Assembly: GCA_021731085.1 (NCBI GenBank)
Contig: JAKFYB010000002.1
Span: 1-64,000, forward strand
DNA length: 64,000 nt
DNA from: Dehalococcoidia bacterium
GTDB lineage: Bacteria; Chloroflexota; Dehalococcoidia; DSTF01; JACRBR01
Direction of reading: 5' to 3'
Shown here: positions 1-9,278 of the stretch, piece by piece
Position numbering within the stretch: the first letter of the stretch is position 1
Layout: each line of letters begins with the position of its first letter
Program-made: the position numbers and the translations under genes
Notes under the pieces: generated by a model
Seen by the model: the letters and a program-made list of their open reading frames with translations, nothing else
What the model was told of the DNA's origin: nothing
The model's database searches: none

Positions 1-64
1 TGCGCAGCGTGTTGCGCACGACCTTCAGGTTCGTCGGCAGGGGCCGCGCCCCGCGTACCGCCAT
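1..64 (-). CDS. Phage terminase small subunit (P27-like), N-terminal fragment cut by window edge
   Basis: Only the first 21 codons lie in the window. They read MAVRGRGPLPTNLKVVRNTL and onwards, which resembles the basic, Gly/Pro-rich start of P27-family terminase small subunits (pattern RGPxPxPTxLKxLRG). The ATG at 62-64 follows a purine-rich GGGAGGGTGGGGG stretch that can act as ribosome binding site. Family members recognise phage DNA and help the large subunit start packaging. The gene follows a primase-helicase on the same strand, which supports a phage-derived island continuing to the left of the window. Identification rests on a short stretch and is inference. Confidence 0.55.
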   Translation of the reverse strand, partial: MAVRGARPLPTNLKVVRNTLR

Positions 65-66
65 CG

Positions 67-315
67 TTACCCCCACCCTCCCTCAATCTGGCTGCGTGTG
101 TGTGGCACCGCCGCACGGTCCCGGTTTGCTGAGGTTGTAGAGATCAGACCCCCTACCCCCTCCGTCCGCTTGACGTCGCGGGTGACGAGCGACGAACACG
201 GTGCTAGGATCGAGACCAGCTCTCGCGTCCAGCCCCCAAGCAAGACGTGGCGAGCCCGTTCAGGGGTCGGCGACTGCGGTTGAGACGCCGACCCCTCTCC
301 ACACCATTTGGTCAT
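67..315 (-). CDS. Small hypothetical protein between primase and terminase
   Basis: An 82-residue frame starting MTKWCGEG. Its ATG overlaps the TGA of the primase gene as ATGA, a usual sign of translational coupling, and a GGAAGG ribosome binding site lies 7 nt upstream inside the primase gene. Its TAA is two bases before the terminase ATG. The position is typical of a small phage gene, and HNH endonucleases often sit here, but no HNH motif or any other domain can be seen. The sequence is rich in Ser, Arg and Gly. It may be a chance frame; the tight spacing on both sides is the main support. Confidence 0.35.
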   Translation of the reverse strand: MTKWCGEGSASQPQSPTPERARHVLLGGWTRELVSILAPCSSLVTRDVKRTEGVGGLISTTSANRDRAAVPHTRSQIEGGWG

Positions 316-2729
316 CGTGTTGCCTTCCATTTCGCCACGGCCGCGTCAGCGCAGGGCGAACACTTTCGGCCAGCTGCCACTTGCGTTCCGCAACCGCCGC
401 GGCACGGTTCGCCCGCTGGCTCTGTGACGCGGTGAAGGGTTGTGAAGGGTTGTTGTAGGTTTTCTTGCGTAACGCTGTTCTCTAGAGAGAAAACCTGAAT
501 TTCCGTGTCGACAGATTCCAAACCCTTCACCGAACCCTTCACATCGCCTGCACCAGGCACTTCCGGAACGTCCTCCGGCGTCGATGAAGCATTTTCCAGG
601 GGCGGTGGTGAAGGGTCTGGGCGTTCTGAGAGAAGACCGATCCCGACGTACCGATTGCCGGCGCGCGTGTGTTTCTTCTCAAACTTTGAAGCGACGCGCT
701 TGCCGAAGATCGTGGACGTGAGCGTCTCCCTGTCCTTCATACCCTGCTCGCAGCACCACGCCTGGTACGCCTTGAAAAGCTCCGACGACCCGCAGCTGTA
801 CGCAGCACCAATAAGACACCGATCTTCGAGGAACCCGGCCAGTGGATCTGATTCCAGCCGATAGGAGTCCGTGGCTCGGCGAACCATCTCGGCGTTGCCA
901 AGTCCCTGCGTGCGCCAGACAACTGCTCCCAGGACCGCCCACGCCAAGATGCCAGGAAGTTCGGCCTCCAGTGCTTCGCGCAGGCCGCGATCCTGCCGCT
1001 CGGCGGTGAACTGCTGCAGGAACGGGATCAGACGGACACGGCGCCACATGCCTTCCGACTCGTCCAGCACATGCGGCTTATGGTTGACCGCCAACCAGTA
1101 CTTCGCGACAGGCTCGAACGTAAACCACTCGGCGTGCAGGAACCTCGCCGAGATCGCGTCGCTCCCAGTGAGCGCCTTGAATCTTGCTTCGTTGAGGCGC
1201 GTACCCTCGTTGGTCTCAGAGGAAGTCACCAGCCGCCGGTCCACGAGAGCCGCAAGATCGTTCGGGATCTGCGTGCGGTTGTTCAACTCGAAGAGCGAGA
1301 ACGGCGCGTTGTGACCGTAGTCGCCGGCCATCGCCCTGAGCACCGAGAGAAAGACACTCTTCCCGTTGGCGCCCTTCCCGTGGCACAGGAACACGCATTG
1401 CTCCGTCGTAAGTCCTGTCAGGCTGTACCCAACGGCTCGATGGATGAAGCCAATCAGCTCTGCGTCAGCACTGAACACCTCGTCCAGGAACTGGAGCCAG
1501 CGAGGGCAAACCGCCGAAGGATCGAATGACACGCTTGAATGGAACGTGATGCGGTCTGTCGGACGACCAGGACGAAGTTCGCCGGTTCTCAGGTCGACGA
1601 CACCATTGGCGACGCCGAGCAGCATCGGGTCGAGGTTCCAGCGGTCACCGCGATCGGCAATCGCGACCTCCGACTGGGCGAGGGCAAGCATGGCGTCTTG
1701 CCGTTGCCGGTTCTCGCTCTGAATCGCGAAACGAGCCGCAGCCTGCCTCTCGAGAAGGTCCTCGATCGTGGTTGTGGATAGCATGCGGTGACGGGCGGCC
1801 AGTTTGGCGAGCCGCCGCACCTCCGCGTCTGCATCGGCGCTCCACCAGTTCCCTCGCCAGGTAAAGAAGATCCTCCTCCGGTGATCGAACCGGACGCGAT
1901 CGCTGTAGAGATGTGCGAACAGTTCCCCGTTCCCTGCATCACTTCGAGGGAACGACGCTGGTTCGACGATGACGTCCGACGGCTCGAAGAGAGGCGCGGT
2001 CCTTGCCAGATCGAGAAGTTCGGCTGCCTTCCCGCCGGCGTCGAGCCAATCGCTCAGGTCGCCCTTTTCCGGCAAGCCGCGCAGCTCCACGATGCGAACC
2101 TCCTCGGCCACACCATGAAGGGATCGTGCGACTTGCTCCGCATGCTTGCGGCCAGCATCGTCGTTGTCGGGCAGAATGACGACGACTCTATTTCGCAGGT
2201 GAGTGCTGAATTCGTCGCGCCATTTCCCAGCGCCCATTGGATTGGTGGTGGCAGGAACGCCCAGCGACCACAGTCGGTCGGCATCCTTCTCGCCTTCTAC
2301 GACAAAAAGGGCCTGATCTGCGGCCGACAGTACCTCCGGCAGCCGGTAGAGGACGACCCTTGTGTTCTTGAGACTCCAGACCCAACCGCCACGATCGTCG
2401 GGACGCCGCTGCTTGAATCGTTTCGGATTCTCGTAGCGCACCGTCTGATGAAGCAGAGCGCCTTCTTCGTCGACGTAGTCGTACGCGACGAAGGACGATG
2501 GAACGAATCCATCGGTGAGCCCGAGCGCCTCGGCAAGCTGGCGCAAGGAGCCGTGGGCATCGCACGATAGGCACTTGAAGCCTTCGGAGGTGACGCCGAG
2601 GTTTGGCCGTTTGCCATCGGGATGGAAGATGCACGCAGCGGTGTACCACCCGCGGCTGTCAGGGCCTTTTACGCGGTCTAGCGCGTCGAGAATACGCGCG
2701 AGGTCCGGCGCGGCGATCGTCGTTGTCAT
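312..2729 (-). CDS. Phage/plasmid-type DNA primase-helicase (D5/P4-like)
   Basis: An 805-residue replication protein. A CHC2-like zinc motif lies at about residues 33-56 (CIFH then CLSC). A Toprim domain follows (FVVEGEKDAD at about 143, then LPDNDDAGRKH at about 186). A D5_N-like middle region precedes a superfamily 3 helicase domain with Walker A GKGANGKS at about 450. The C-terminus ends in a possible zinc knuckle (CRGGCG...CSPC). Such proteins prime and unwind DNA at phage or plasmid origins. The start at 2729 (MTTTIAAPD) is preferred over the frame start at 2756 because GGGAAG lies 6 nt upstream. The next frame overlaps it by ATGA and a terminase start follows, so it belongs to a prophage or satellite element. 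Confidence 0.9.
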   Translation of the reverse strand: MTTTIAAPDLARILDALDRVKGPDSRGWYTAACIFHPDGKRPNLGVTSEGFKCLSCDAHGSLRQLAEALGLTDGFVPSSFVAYDYVDEEGALLHQTVRYENPKRFKQRRPDDRGGWVWSLKNTRVVLYRLPEVLSAADQALFVVEGEKDADRLWSLGVPATTNPMGAGKWRDEFSTHLRNRVVVILPDNDDAGRKHAEQVARSLHGVAEEVRIVELRGLPEKGDLSDWLDAGGKAAELLDLARTAPLFEPSDVIVEPASFPRSDAGNGELFAHLYSDRVRFDHRRRIFFTWRGNWWSADADAEVRRLAKLAARHRMLSTTTIEDLLERQAAARFAIQSENRQRQDAMLALAQSEVAIADRGDRWNLDPMLLGVANGVVDLRTGELRPGRPTDRITFHSSVSFDPSAVCPRWLQFLDEVFSADAELIGFIHRAVGYSLTGLTTEQCVFLCHGKGANGKSVFLSVLRAMAGDYGHNAPFSLFELNNRTQIPNDLAALVDRRLVTSSETNEGTRLNEARFKALTGSDAISARFLHAEWFTFEPVAKYWLAVNHKPHVLDESEGMWRRVRLIPFLQQFTAERQDRGLREALEAELPGILAWAVLGAVVWRTQGLGNAEMVRRATDSYRLESDPLAGFLEDRCLIGAAYSCGSSELFKAYQAWCCEQGMKDRETLTSTIFGKRVASKFEKKHTRAGNRYVGIGLLSERPDPSPPPLENASSTPEDVPEVPGAGDVKGSVKGLESVDTEIQVFSLENSVTQENLQQPFTTLHRVTEPAGEPCRGGCGTQVAAGRKCSPCADAAVAKWKATR

Positions 2730-2784
2730 GGCGCTTCCCGCCACGCGACGGCCCACGCACGAGGGTCAGGTAGATTCGGGAAGG

Positions 2785-3846
2785 CTACTCGGTATCGGTG
2801 GACATCTTGGAGGTGGGTTCTCCCCCGTCTCCACCAGCATCACGCTCAAGCTGCGGCGTGGCGGTCGCTTGTGCGTTCGTGCGATGAGCAAGCACCTGCG
2901 TGTATTCCCAACTGAGCACGCGCCACTCCTCGAGACTAGCCTCAACTTCAGCGATCCGTTGCGGAACATCATCCAGCCCGGCGCCTTCCGTGCGGATCAG
3001 TCGCTCCAGCTCGCGCGCGGGCTCCGACTGTGTAAGCCATAGCCCCTCTGGCGGCATGCGCCCGATGAGTCCCACTCGAACCCTGCTGGTCAATCCACGT
3101 GTGGCGACCGCATCGATCAGGCCATCGAACACCAGCAAGCTGTACCCCTCGCCGACGATGCGTTTTGCCTCATAGTCTGCCTTCGGTCGCAACATCGGTG
3201 GCCCTAGTCTTTGCAAGAGCGTGCGCGAGAATCGCACTGGAATTGGCAGCGAGACGATCGTTGCATCAAGACCTGCGTTCTGGAGCGCCGCTACTAGCGC
3301 CTGCGTCACGGAGTCGTACTTGTCGAGATCGATATCGAGGCGAAGCTGCTCCTCTTTCTTACGCTGGACCAATTTCGTCGCGAAGCGCCAGACAATCCAC
3401 GGGAGGAGGATTGCCAGCGCGAGCGCGATACCGACGACGTGCACGAACGCACGTGGCACCATCGACAAACGGTGGGCGATCGAGCCGCTAGAAAAGTAGA
3501 ACTCGACTGCACCCAGAACGAGTGGTATGCCAATGACGAGGAGCCAAAGCTCGATGACGATGATGAACCGGACAAGGCCCCCGGGAAACGGCAGCACCTG
3601 CGGCGCCCAGAACGTCAGCGGCGAGTAGATCGCCCCGGCGACGACCAGCACCCACATGAAGCACGCGCCCGCAAAGATCGTCGCGACCGCGCGCCGAGAA
3701 CCCGTCAGGGAACTGAAAAGCGCTGTGGATGTCCACGTGTACACACTGCGTATCGCGCGCGGGATCAGTTGGACGGCTCCGAAGACGATCCACGTGACGG
3801 CAAAGCCCCAGAGGATGGGCCACTCAACCGAACCCAAATTGCCCAC
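2785..3846 (-). CDS. Hypothetical multi-spanning membrane protein
   Basis: A 353-residue protein with a GTG start. The first 155 residues hold about four hydrophobic segments (WGFAVTWIVFGAVQLI, a segment near 55-75, one near 90-115, one near 135-155). A charged linker KLVQRKKEEQ follows, then a soluble domain of about 190 residues with repeated arginines and a low-complexity tail. No family is recognised. It sits 56 bp upstream of the primase start on the same strand, so it could be the chromosomal neighbour of the phage-derived block or part of it. The membrane topology is read directly from hydrophobicity; function is unknown. Confidence 0.7.
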   Translation of the reverse strand: MGNLGSVEWPILWGFAVTWIVFGAVQLIPRAIRSVYTWTSTALFSSLTGSRRAVATIFAGACFMWVLVVAGAIYSPLTFWAPQVLPFPGGLVRFIIVIELWLLVIGIPLVLGAVEFYFSSGSIAHRLSMVPRAFVHVVGIALALAILLPWIVWRFATKLVQRKKEEQLRLDIDLDKYDSVTQALVAALQNAGLDATIVSLPIPVRFSRTLLQRLGPPMLRPKADYEAKRIVGEGYSLLVFDGLIDAVATRGLTSRVRVGLIGRMPPEGLWLTQSEPARELERLIRTEGAGLDDVPQRIAEVEASLEEWRVLSWEYTQVLAHRTNAQATATPQLERDAGGDGGEPTSKMSTDTE

Positions 3847-3957
3847 CCGTCATTGCGCAATTCTCGACGCGTAGAGGCCTATCCCAAGTCTCGAGACGCA
3901 GTCATCAGCAAGACTGGGGTTTCCCCATCGCCTCGATTCCACGCCATTGTCCCGTCC

Positions 3958-5763
3958 CTAGAAGCGCCACACCAGCGGTACAAGAACAATGGCCACAACG
4001 AAGTACAGGGCCATCAACGGGAGGCCGAACTTCCAATAGTCACCGAACCGGTAACCTCCCGGCTCGAGCACCATCAGGTTCGGCGTGGTCGCGATGGGTG
4101 TTAGAAACGACGCGCTTGATGCCACGTTGACGGCCATGAGTACCGGCTGTACCGACACGTCCAATTCGAGCGCGGCTGCGACAGCAATCGGGATCACGAT
4201 GAGCGCGGTCGCGGTGTTGCTCAGTATCTGGCCCATGATCGCTACGAGCACGAAGAGCGCGATGATGAGCAGATAGGGGCTGCCTCCCCCGACGCTATCG
4301 ACGATCAGAGATGCGATATCGTCGGCCGCCCCCGTGGTCGTCATCGCCGTGGAGAGTGGGATCATCGCACCGATCAGAATGACGATCGTCCAAGATATTG
4401 CTCGGTAGGCCTGTTGCACGGTAATGACGCGCAACAGGAGCAGGGATGTCGCAGCAAGCAGCGTTGCAATGGCCGGAGCGATGATCCCGGTCGCGAGCAA
4501 TGCAACCATACCCGCCATGACGGCTAGCGTGACCTTCGCACGCGGCCCGAGTGGGACAAGCTGCCGGCGAATGCGATCAGGCTCATCGACGACGAGCACG
4601 TTCGGGTCGCTTAAGTTTTCGTCCAGCGCTTCCCATCGCCCACGCAACAGCAACGTGTCGCCCGCAGCCAGTACTGTCTTGCGGGGTCGCTCCTCGCCAC
4701 TTCGACTGACCGCGAGGATCACGAGGTCGCCGCTGTCGGTCACCATCCCCGGGAACACCGTCTCCCCGATCGATGTAGATCGAGGTGGAATGACAACCTC
4801 CGCTACACCTGATTCACGCGTGAACAAGTCCTCAGCGCTCTTCGATACGACCAACCGAGCTTTTTCGAGGCGATTCGCGGCCGCGAATTGGTCTACGTCC
4901 GTCGTGCTACCCCTAAGCACGAGAAAGTCATTCATCTCGAGTGTGCTGCGACCTACAGGCCCGCTCACGCCTGCTTCCTGTGCCGAAATGACTGTCAAGG
5001 AAGGATAAGCTGCGAGATCGATCTCCAGATCTGTGAGTCCGATGAGCGGCGAATCACGAAGCACTTGAAGCCTGTACACACGATCCTCGATCGAATACTG
5101 CGCGAGGAGCATCCGCGCGTGCTGACTGAAGTCGGCGGGCATGGACTGCGGCTTGCGCCGCGGAAGCAGGCGGGGCCCGAGGAACACGGCGATGGCCACC
5201 GTTCCGAAGAACAGCGGAACGCCGACAATTCCAAACTCGAAGAACCCGAAGCCGCCCCCACCGGCCTCGTGTGAAGCCTCCGAGACGATGACGTTGACCG
5301 GGGATCCCGTCAGTGTGAACAACGCGCCCGAAAAAGACGCGAAACACATCGGCAAGAGCATCTCCGATGGCGATTTGCCCATGCGCAGCGCAAGGACGAC
5401 GACGACCGGGACGAGCGCGGCGACAGCGCCGTTCGGCGTGATCAGCGCACTCATCACGGCAACAAGCGCCATAGTGAGGACAAGCAGGCGCGTTGGGCTC
5501 TCACCCGCGCGCTGAGTGAGTTGCTGGCTGGCCCAAGCGGTGACGCCGGTTGCCTCCATCGCTTCGCTCATCACGAACAGTGATGCAATGAAAATGACCG
5601 TCGGATTGCCAAAGCCGGCGAGGATCTGCTCCACCGTCAACACGTCGCTCAGATAAAGGGCTAGCGCACCACAGATTGCGACCAACTCCACCGGAAACTT
5701 GTTCACGATGAAGGCGGCGACGACTCCCGCAAGCACGAGATAGACGATCGTGGCGTCGCTCAA
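3958..5763 (-). CDS. SLC13/DASS-type anion permease with two RCK_C (TrkA-C) domains
   Basis: A 601-residue transporter. N-terminal membrane segments contain the family signature around TLTGSPVNVIVS (about 155-165), and a second half carries SNTATALIVIPIAVA and TPIATTPNLMVLEPGG. These are the paired SNT/TP-type motifs of divalent anion:Na+ symporters. Two RCK_C-like domains of about 80 residues (about 215-385) split the halves, as in SLC13-like bacterial proteins annotated as sulfate, silicate or carboxylate carriers. Substrate cannot be told from sequence. The start is TTG at 5763, preceded by GGAG; the ATG further upstream is out of frame. The next gene upstream, pepA, is on the same strand 65 bp away. 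Confidence 0.9.
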   Translation of the reverse strand: MSDATIVYLVLAGVVAAFIVNKFPVELVAICGALALYLSDVLTVEQILAGFGNPTVIFIASLFVMSEAMEATGVTAWASQQLTQRAGESPTRLLVLTMALVAVMSALITPNGAVAALVPVVVVLALRMGKSPSEMLLPMCFASFSGALFTLTGSPVNVIVSEASHEAGGGGFGFFEFGIVGVPLFFGTVAIAVFLGPRLLPRRKPQSMPADFSQHARMLLAQYSIEDRVYRLQVLRDSPLIGLTDLEIDLAAYPSLTVISAQEAGVSGPVGRSTLEMNDFLVLRGSTTDVDQFAAANRLEKARLVVSKSAEDLFTRESGVAEVVIPPRSTSIGETVFPGMVTDSGDLVILAVSRSGEERPRKTVLAAGDTLLLRGRWEALDENLSDPNVLVVDEPDRIRRQLVPLGPRAKVTLAVMAGMVALLATGIIAPAIATLLAATSLLLLRVITVQQAYRAISWTIVILIGAMIPLSTAMTTTGAADDIASLIVDSVGGGSPYLLIIALFVLVAIMGQILSNTATALIVIPIAVAAALELDVSVQPVLMAVNVASSASFLTPIATTPNLMVLEPGGYRFGDYWKFGLPLMALYFVVAIVLVPLVWRF

Positions 5764-5828
5764 GCTGCGCTCCGTATCGTTTGCATGTAGTTGAACCTGG
5801 GCCCGAACAAAGCGGCTCGGGTTATCGT

Positions 5829-7337
5829 CTAGGGTTGTGGCGAGCTGAAGTTCAGCGCGAGGTCAATCAGCAGGCGCGTTCCAAACCCACTGCAACCTGG
5901 CGTGTACCACGAAGTGTCTGCGTGAGACAGCGCCGTTCCAGCGATGTCGATGTGCGCCCAGGGAACGCTGCCGACGAACTCGGACAGGAACAAGGCAGCG
6001 TGCAGCGCTCCACCGTTCGGCGTGATGCCGATGTTTCGCAGGTCGGCGATCGCCGACGCATTCTCCTTGCGGTACCGTTCCTCCAGGGGCAGCTGCCAAA
6101 CGGGCTCATCTGTGGCATCCGCCGCCGAGCGAATCTGATCGACCACGTCCTGATTGTTGCCAATCACGCCCGCGATCTGTGTCCCGAGCGCCCGCATGCA
6201 AGCTCCTGTGAGTGTGGCGATATTGACGATTGCGTCATGCGATTCTTCCGTCGCGAGCACGAGCGCGTCGGCCATAACCAGGCGCCCTTCCGCGTCCGTG
6301 TTTATCACCTCAACCGTCTTGCCCCCACGAATGGTAATTACGTCGCCGAGCGCCATCGCTGTGGCCGACGGGATGTTGTCGGTGCACATCAAGAAACCCG
6401 TCACAGCGACCGGGCAGTTCAGTTCTGGCAAGGCAAGCATCGCAGCGAGGATCGCGCCCGCGCCCGACATGTCATTCTTCATCGCAGCATGCACTTCGTC
6501 GCCAGGCTTCAGTGCAAGCCCGCCAGAGTCGTACATGATCCCTTTACCAACGAGGGCCAGCGACGGCAACCGCTTCTTTCCAGACGTTGTCTTGGGCGTG
6601 TACGTGAGCTTGATCATGCGCGGCGGCTCGACGCTTCCAGCATTTACCCCAAGCAAACCGCCACAACCAAGCTTGATGAGCGCCGGCTTGTCGAACGTCT
6701 CCACCTTGAGGCCAACCGCTTTGCCCATGCGGACGGCAATGTTGGCCATCGTCGTGGCGGACAGGAGATTGTGCGGCGAGTTCGCGAGGTCTCGCGCGAG
6801 CTTGGCCGCACCCGCCGTCGCGCGACCGCGCGCGATTCCTTGGCGCACTGCGGTTGACTGATTCGCGGGGGCCACGAGCGTTAGGCTCTTCAAAGCAGGC
6901 GTTGCCGGCGCCGACTTGTAAGCTCGGAACCTGTAGCGTGCCAACAAGGCGCCTTCGACAATCGCCTGTGCCGCTTCGGCCGCGCTTACGCTGTCGAGGC
7001 CTGCAAGTGATATTGCGATTGCAGTGTTCGTGCCGGACGCGCGAGCAAATGCAGCGGCCGCGTGGCGAACGCCGGTCGCGCCGAGCTTCTTGCTGTCGCC
7101 GATGCCGAAGGCAACGATCGCTGGCCCACTCGACTTCGATACCACGAATGTTTGGCCGATGTTTCCCGTGAACCCGAGGCTGGCGAGCGCCTTGCGGTCC
7201 ATGCCGACTTGACGCGGGACGGCACCTGTAGCGGTCACGGCGATGCCAAGCACAGCAGCCCTTGCCGGTGAGGATGTTGCTGTGTTGATCGTGACCTCAG
7301 TCGCATCGTCGATAGTTGGGATCGGTGTCCTAGCCAT
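5829..7337 (-). CDS. pepA: Cytosolic leucyl aminopeptidase (M17)
   Basis: A 502-residue M17 peptidase, the normal length. The catalytic C-terminal domain shows the two-metal site: LVGKGIMYDSGGLALKPGD (Lys and Asp ligands), MKNDMSGAG (catalytic Lys, Asp), and the family signature NTDAEGRLVMADAL. It removes N-terminal residues from peptides in the cytoplasm. One departure from common members is GIMYDSGG in place of GITFDSGG. AGGAG lies 5 nt before the ATG. It is followed on the opposite side by an AbgT transporter gene, 77 bp apart and in the same direction, which suggests linked use of peptides or p-aminobenzoyl-glutamate-like substrates; that link is inference. Confidence 0.95.
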   Translation of the reverse strand: MARTPIPTIDDATEVTINTATSSPARAAVLGIAVTATGAVPRQVGMDRKALASLGFTGNIGQTFVVSKSSGPAIVAFGIGDSKKLGATGVRHAAAAFARASGTNTAIAISLAGLDSVSAAEAAQAIVEGALLARYRFRAYKSAPATPALKSLTLVAPANQSTAVRQGIARGRATAGAAKLARDLANSPHNLLSATTMANIAVRMGKAVGLKVETFDKPALIKLGCGGLLGVNAGSVEPPRMIKLTYTPKTTSGKKRLPSLALVGKGIMYDSGGLALKPGDEVHAAMKNDMSGAGAILAAMLALPELNCPVAVTGFLMCTDNIPSATAMALGDVITIRGGKTVEVINTDAEGRLVMADALVLATEESHDAIVNIATLTGACMRALGTQIAGVIGNNQDVVDQIRSAADATDEPVWQLPLEERYRKENASAIADLRNIGITPNGGALHAALFLSEFVGSVPWAHIDIAGTALSHADTSWYTPGCSGFGTRLLIDLALNFSSPQP

Positions 7338-7414
7338 GAGGTCTCCTTCGTAGTCGCGTGATCGTTCGCGGCGCAGTCGTGCGGTAGATGGATCGTTCTA
7401 ATCTGGCATCTCGC

Positions 7415-9106
7415 CTAGATCTCGACGGGGTAACCCGGCCCAAGTGGAACGCCGAGCAAGTACCAGACGATGAACAGAATGATCCACGACACCGCGACCA
7501 CCAGTGTGTACGGGATCATCAGCGACATGATCGTACCCATGCCAGCTTCCGGTTGATACCGTTGGGCGACGATGATGATCAGCGGCAGATATACCATCAG
7601 CGGAGTGATCACGTTCATCGGCGAGTCGCCGATCCTGTACGCGGCGAGCACTGTCTGAGGTGCCACATCAAGTTCGATGAAGATCGGGATGAAGATCGGC
7701 GCGAAGATCGCCCATTTCGGTAGTACGCCAGGCATGATGATGTCGAGCACCATGATGACGAGAATGAATCCGATCAAGAGCGGTAGCGCGCCGACGTCTG
7801 CCCGCTCAAGTAGGTCTGCCATGCCCGTGGCGAGCAGGACCGGCATGTTGGTGTAGTTGAACTGGGCGATGAACTGGCTGATGATCAATAGCATGAATAC
7901 CAGCCCCGCCAGGCCCGCGAACGTCCGCGTCACGCCCCGGATCACGTCGTCGCTCGATTTGATGGTTTTGGCCCCGATCCCGAACCCGATGCCCGCCGCA
8001 AGGAAAACGAGCGTGATGAGGAAGATAAGACTGTCCATGAACGGCGACGTGCCAATAATGTCGCCCGTTTCCGAATCTCGGAGAGGCGCGTCAGGGAACG
8101 CTGTGAGCAGCACAATCACGACGGCGGCAGCAAGCGTGGCGTAGAGCGCGTACTTCAGTCCCCGTGCCTCAGCCGTCGGCTCGATCTCAACCTCGGAGCC
8201 CGCGGAGCTCGTTGGCGTACCGGCATCGATGCCGACCGCCGGCACTTGGACGTATTTCCCGAGTCGTGGCTCGATCAGGCGTTCGGTCACGATGGTGATA
8301 ACCAGTGCCATAGCAAATGTCGACACGATGTTGAAGTAGAGATTGGCGACGATCGAAATGCCATCATCTCCGGGTCTGGCAATTTGAATCGCCTCATTTG
8401 TCATTTCCGTGACAAGCGCGTCGGCAGGAGTGATGAGAGCATTTACTGCGAACGCCGCGCTCACGCCGGCGTAAGCGGCGGCCAACCCGGCAAGCGGATG
8501 GCGGCCGACGCTAAGGAATGCCGCAGCACCAAGAGGGATGAGTATCAGGTATCCAGCGTCCGTGGCGATGCTCGACAGCCCGCCGACAAGGATGATGATG
8601 AATCCGAGCGCCCACTTCGGCGACACTTTCACGAGTTTTCTGATGAGGGCTCCCATCAGCCCGGCCTCTTCGGCCACGCCGACGCCGATCATCGCGACGA
8701 AGATTGTTGCGACTACCGTGAAGTTAGCGAAATTCCTGACAAATGAAGAGAATATGAATGCAATACCGTCGGATGTCAGTAAGCCATTGACTTCGATGGT
8801 CTGCGTTTCGATGACGTAGTCACTCTCATTGAGGTTCGGCGGCGGCGGATGCTGGATGGGATCCTCGTTCTCCACCACCGGTAGGTCGCCAGCATCGCCG
8901 TCCAGGTCAGGAATGAGCTGATCCTGATGAACGGCGATTTCCGTTGTCACGCTTACGTCGAACCAGTAGAGGATCTGCGAGAGGATAATCACGAACGCGA
9001 TCAGATAGAGGAACATCAGGACGGGGTGCGGAACCTTGTTCCCCACCTTTTCGATGAATCCGAGCATGCCGCCTGGAGACTGAAGGGGCGAAGCAGCCTG
9101 CGCCAT
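7415..9106 (-). CDS. AbgT family transporter
   Basis: A 563-residue inner-membrane protein with about 11 hydrophobic segments. Family features are the N-terminal GFIEKVGNKVPHPVLMFLYL, the long periplasmic loop after the first segment, and DAGYLILIPLGAAAF and GDSPMNVITPLMVYLPLII in the two re-entrant regions. AbgT proteins import p-aminobenzoyl-glutamate or export sulfonamides/p-aminobenzoate by cation coupling. The gene lies upstream of pepA on the same strand and is likely co-transcribed with it. A peptidase next to AbgT is a common arrangement, although the classical partners are M20 peptidases. Confidence 0.93.
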   Translation of the reverse strand: MAQAASPLQSPGGMLGFIEKVGNKVPHPVLMFLYLIAFVIILSQILYWFDVSVTTEIAVHQDQLIPDLDGDAGDLPVVENEDPIQHPPPPNLNESDYVIETQTIEVNGLLTSDGIAFIFSSFVRNFANFTVVATIFVAMIGVGVAEEAGLMGALIRKLVKVSPKWALGFIIILVGGLSSIATDAGYLILIPLGAAAFLSVGRHPLAGLAAAYAGVSAAFAVNALITPADALVTEMTNEAIQIARPGDDGISIVANLYFNIVSTFAMALVITIVTERLIEPRLGKYVQVPAVGIDAGTPTSSAGSEVEIEPTAEARGLKYALYATLAAAVVIVLLTAFPDAPLRDSETGDIIGTSPFMDSLIFLITLVFLAAGIGFGIGAKTIKSSDDVIRGVTRTFAGLAGLVFMLLIISQFIAQFNYTNMPVLLATGMADLLERADVGALPLLIGFILVIMVLDIIMPGVLPKWAIFAPIFIPIFIELDVAPQTVLAAYRIGDSPMNVITPLMVYLPLIIIVAQRYQPEAGMGTIMSLMIPYTLVVAVSWIILFIVWYLLGVPLGPGYPVEI

Positions 9107-9278
9107 GGGTTCATCTTCCCTTCTGAATCCGCTGTTGCAACCGCCCCTCAGGAGGATGCACTAGCGAAGCTCTGGCTGGAGCTTCCATCGGGTAGATCAT
9201 CAGCCGGTGTGCACCCTGTGTCAACCCGAGGTCGAGCTGCGGCTGAGGTGCTTTCTGACTATGGACTAAGATGGCCAC

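Noticed and set aside
5781-6857. 358-residue plus-strand frame over pepA
   Set aside because: Opposite a textbook M17 peptidase; Arg/His-rich shadow.
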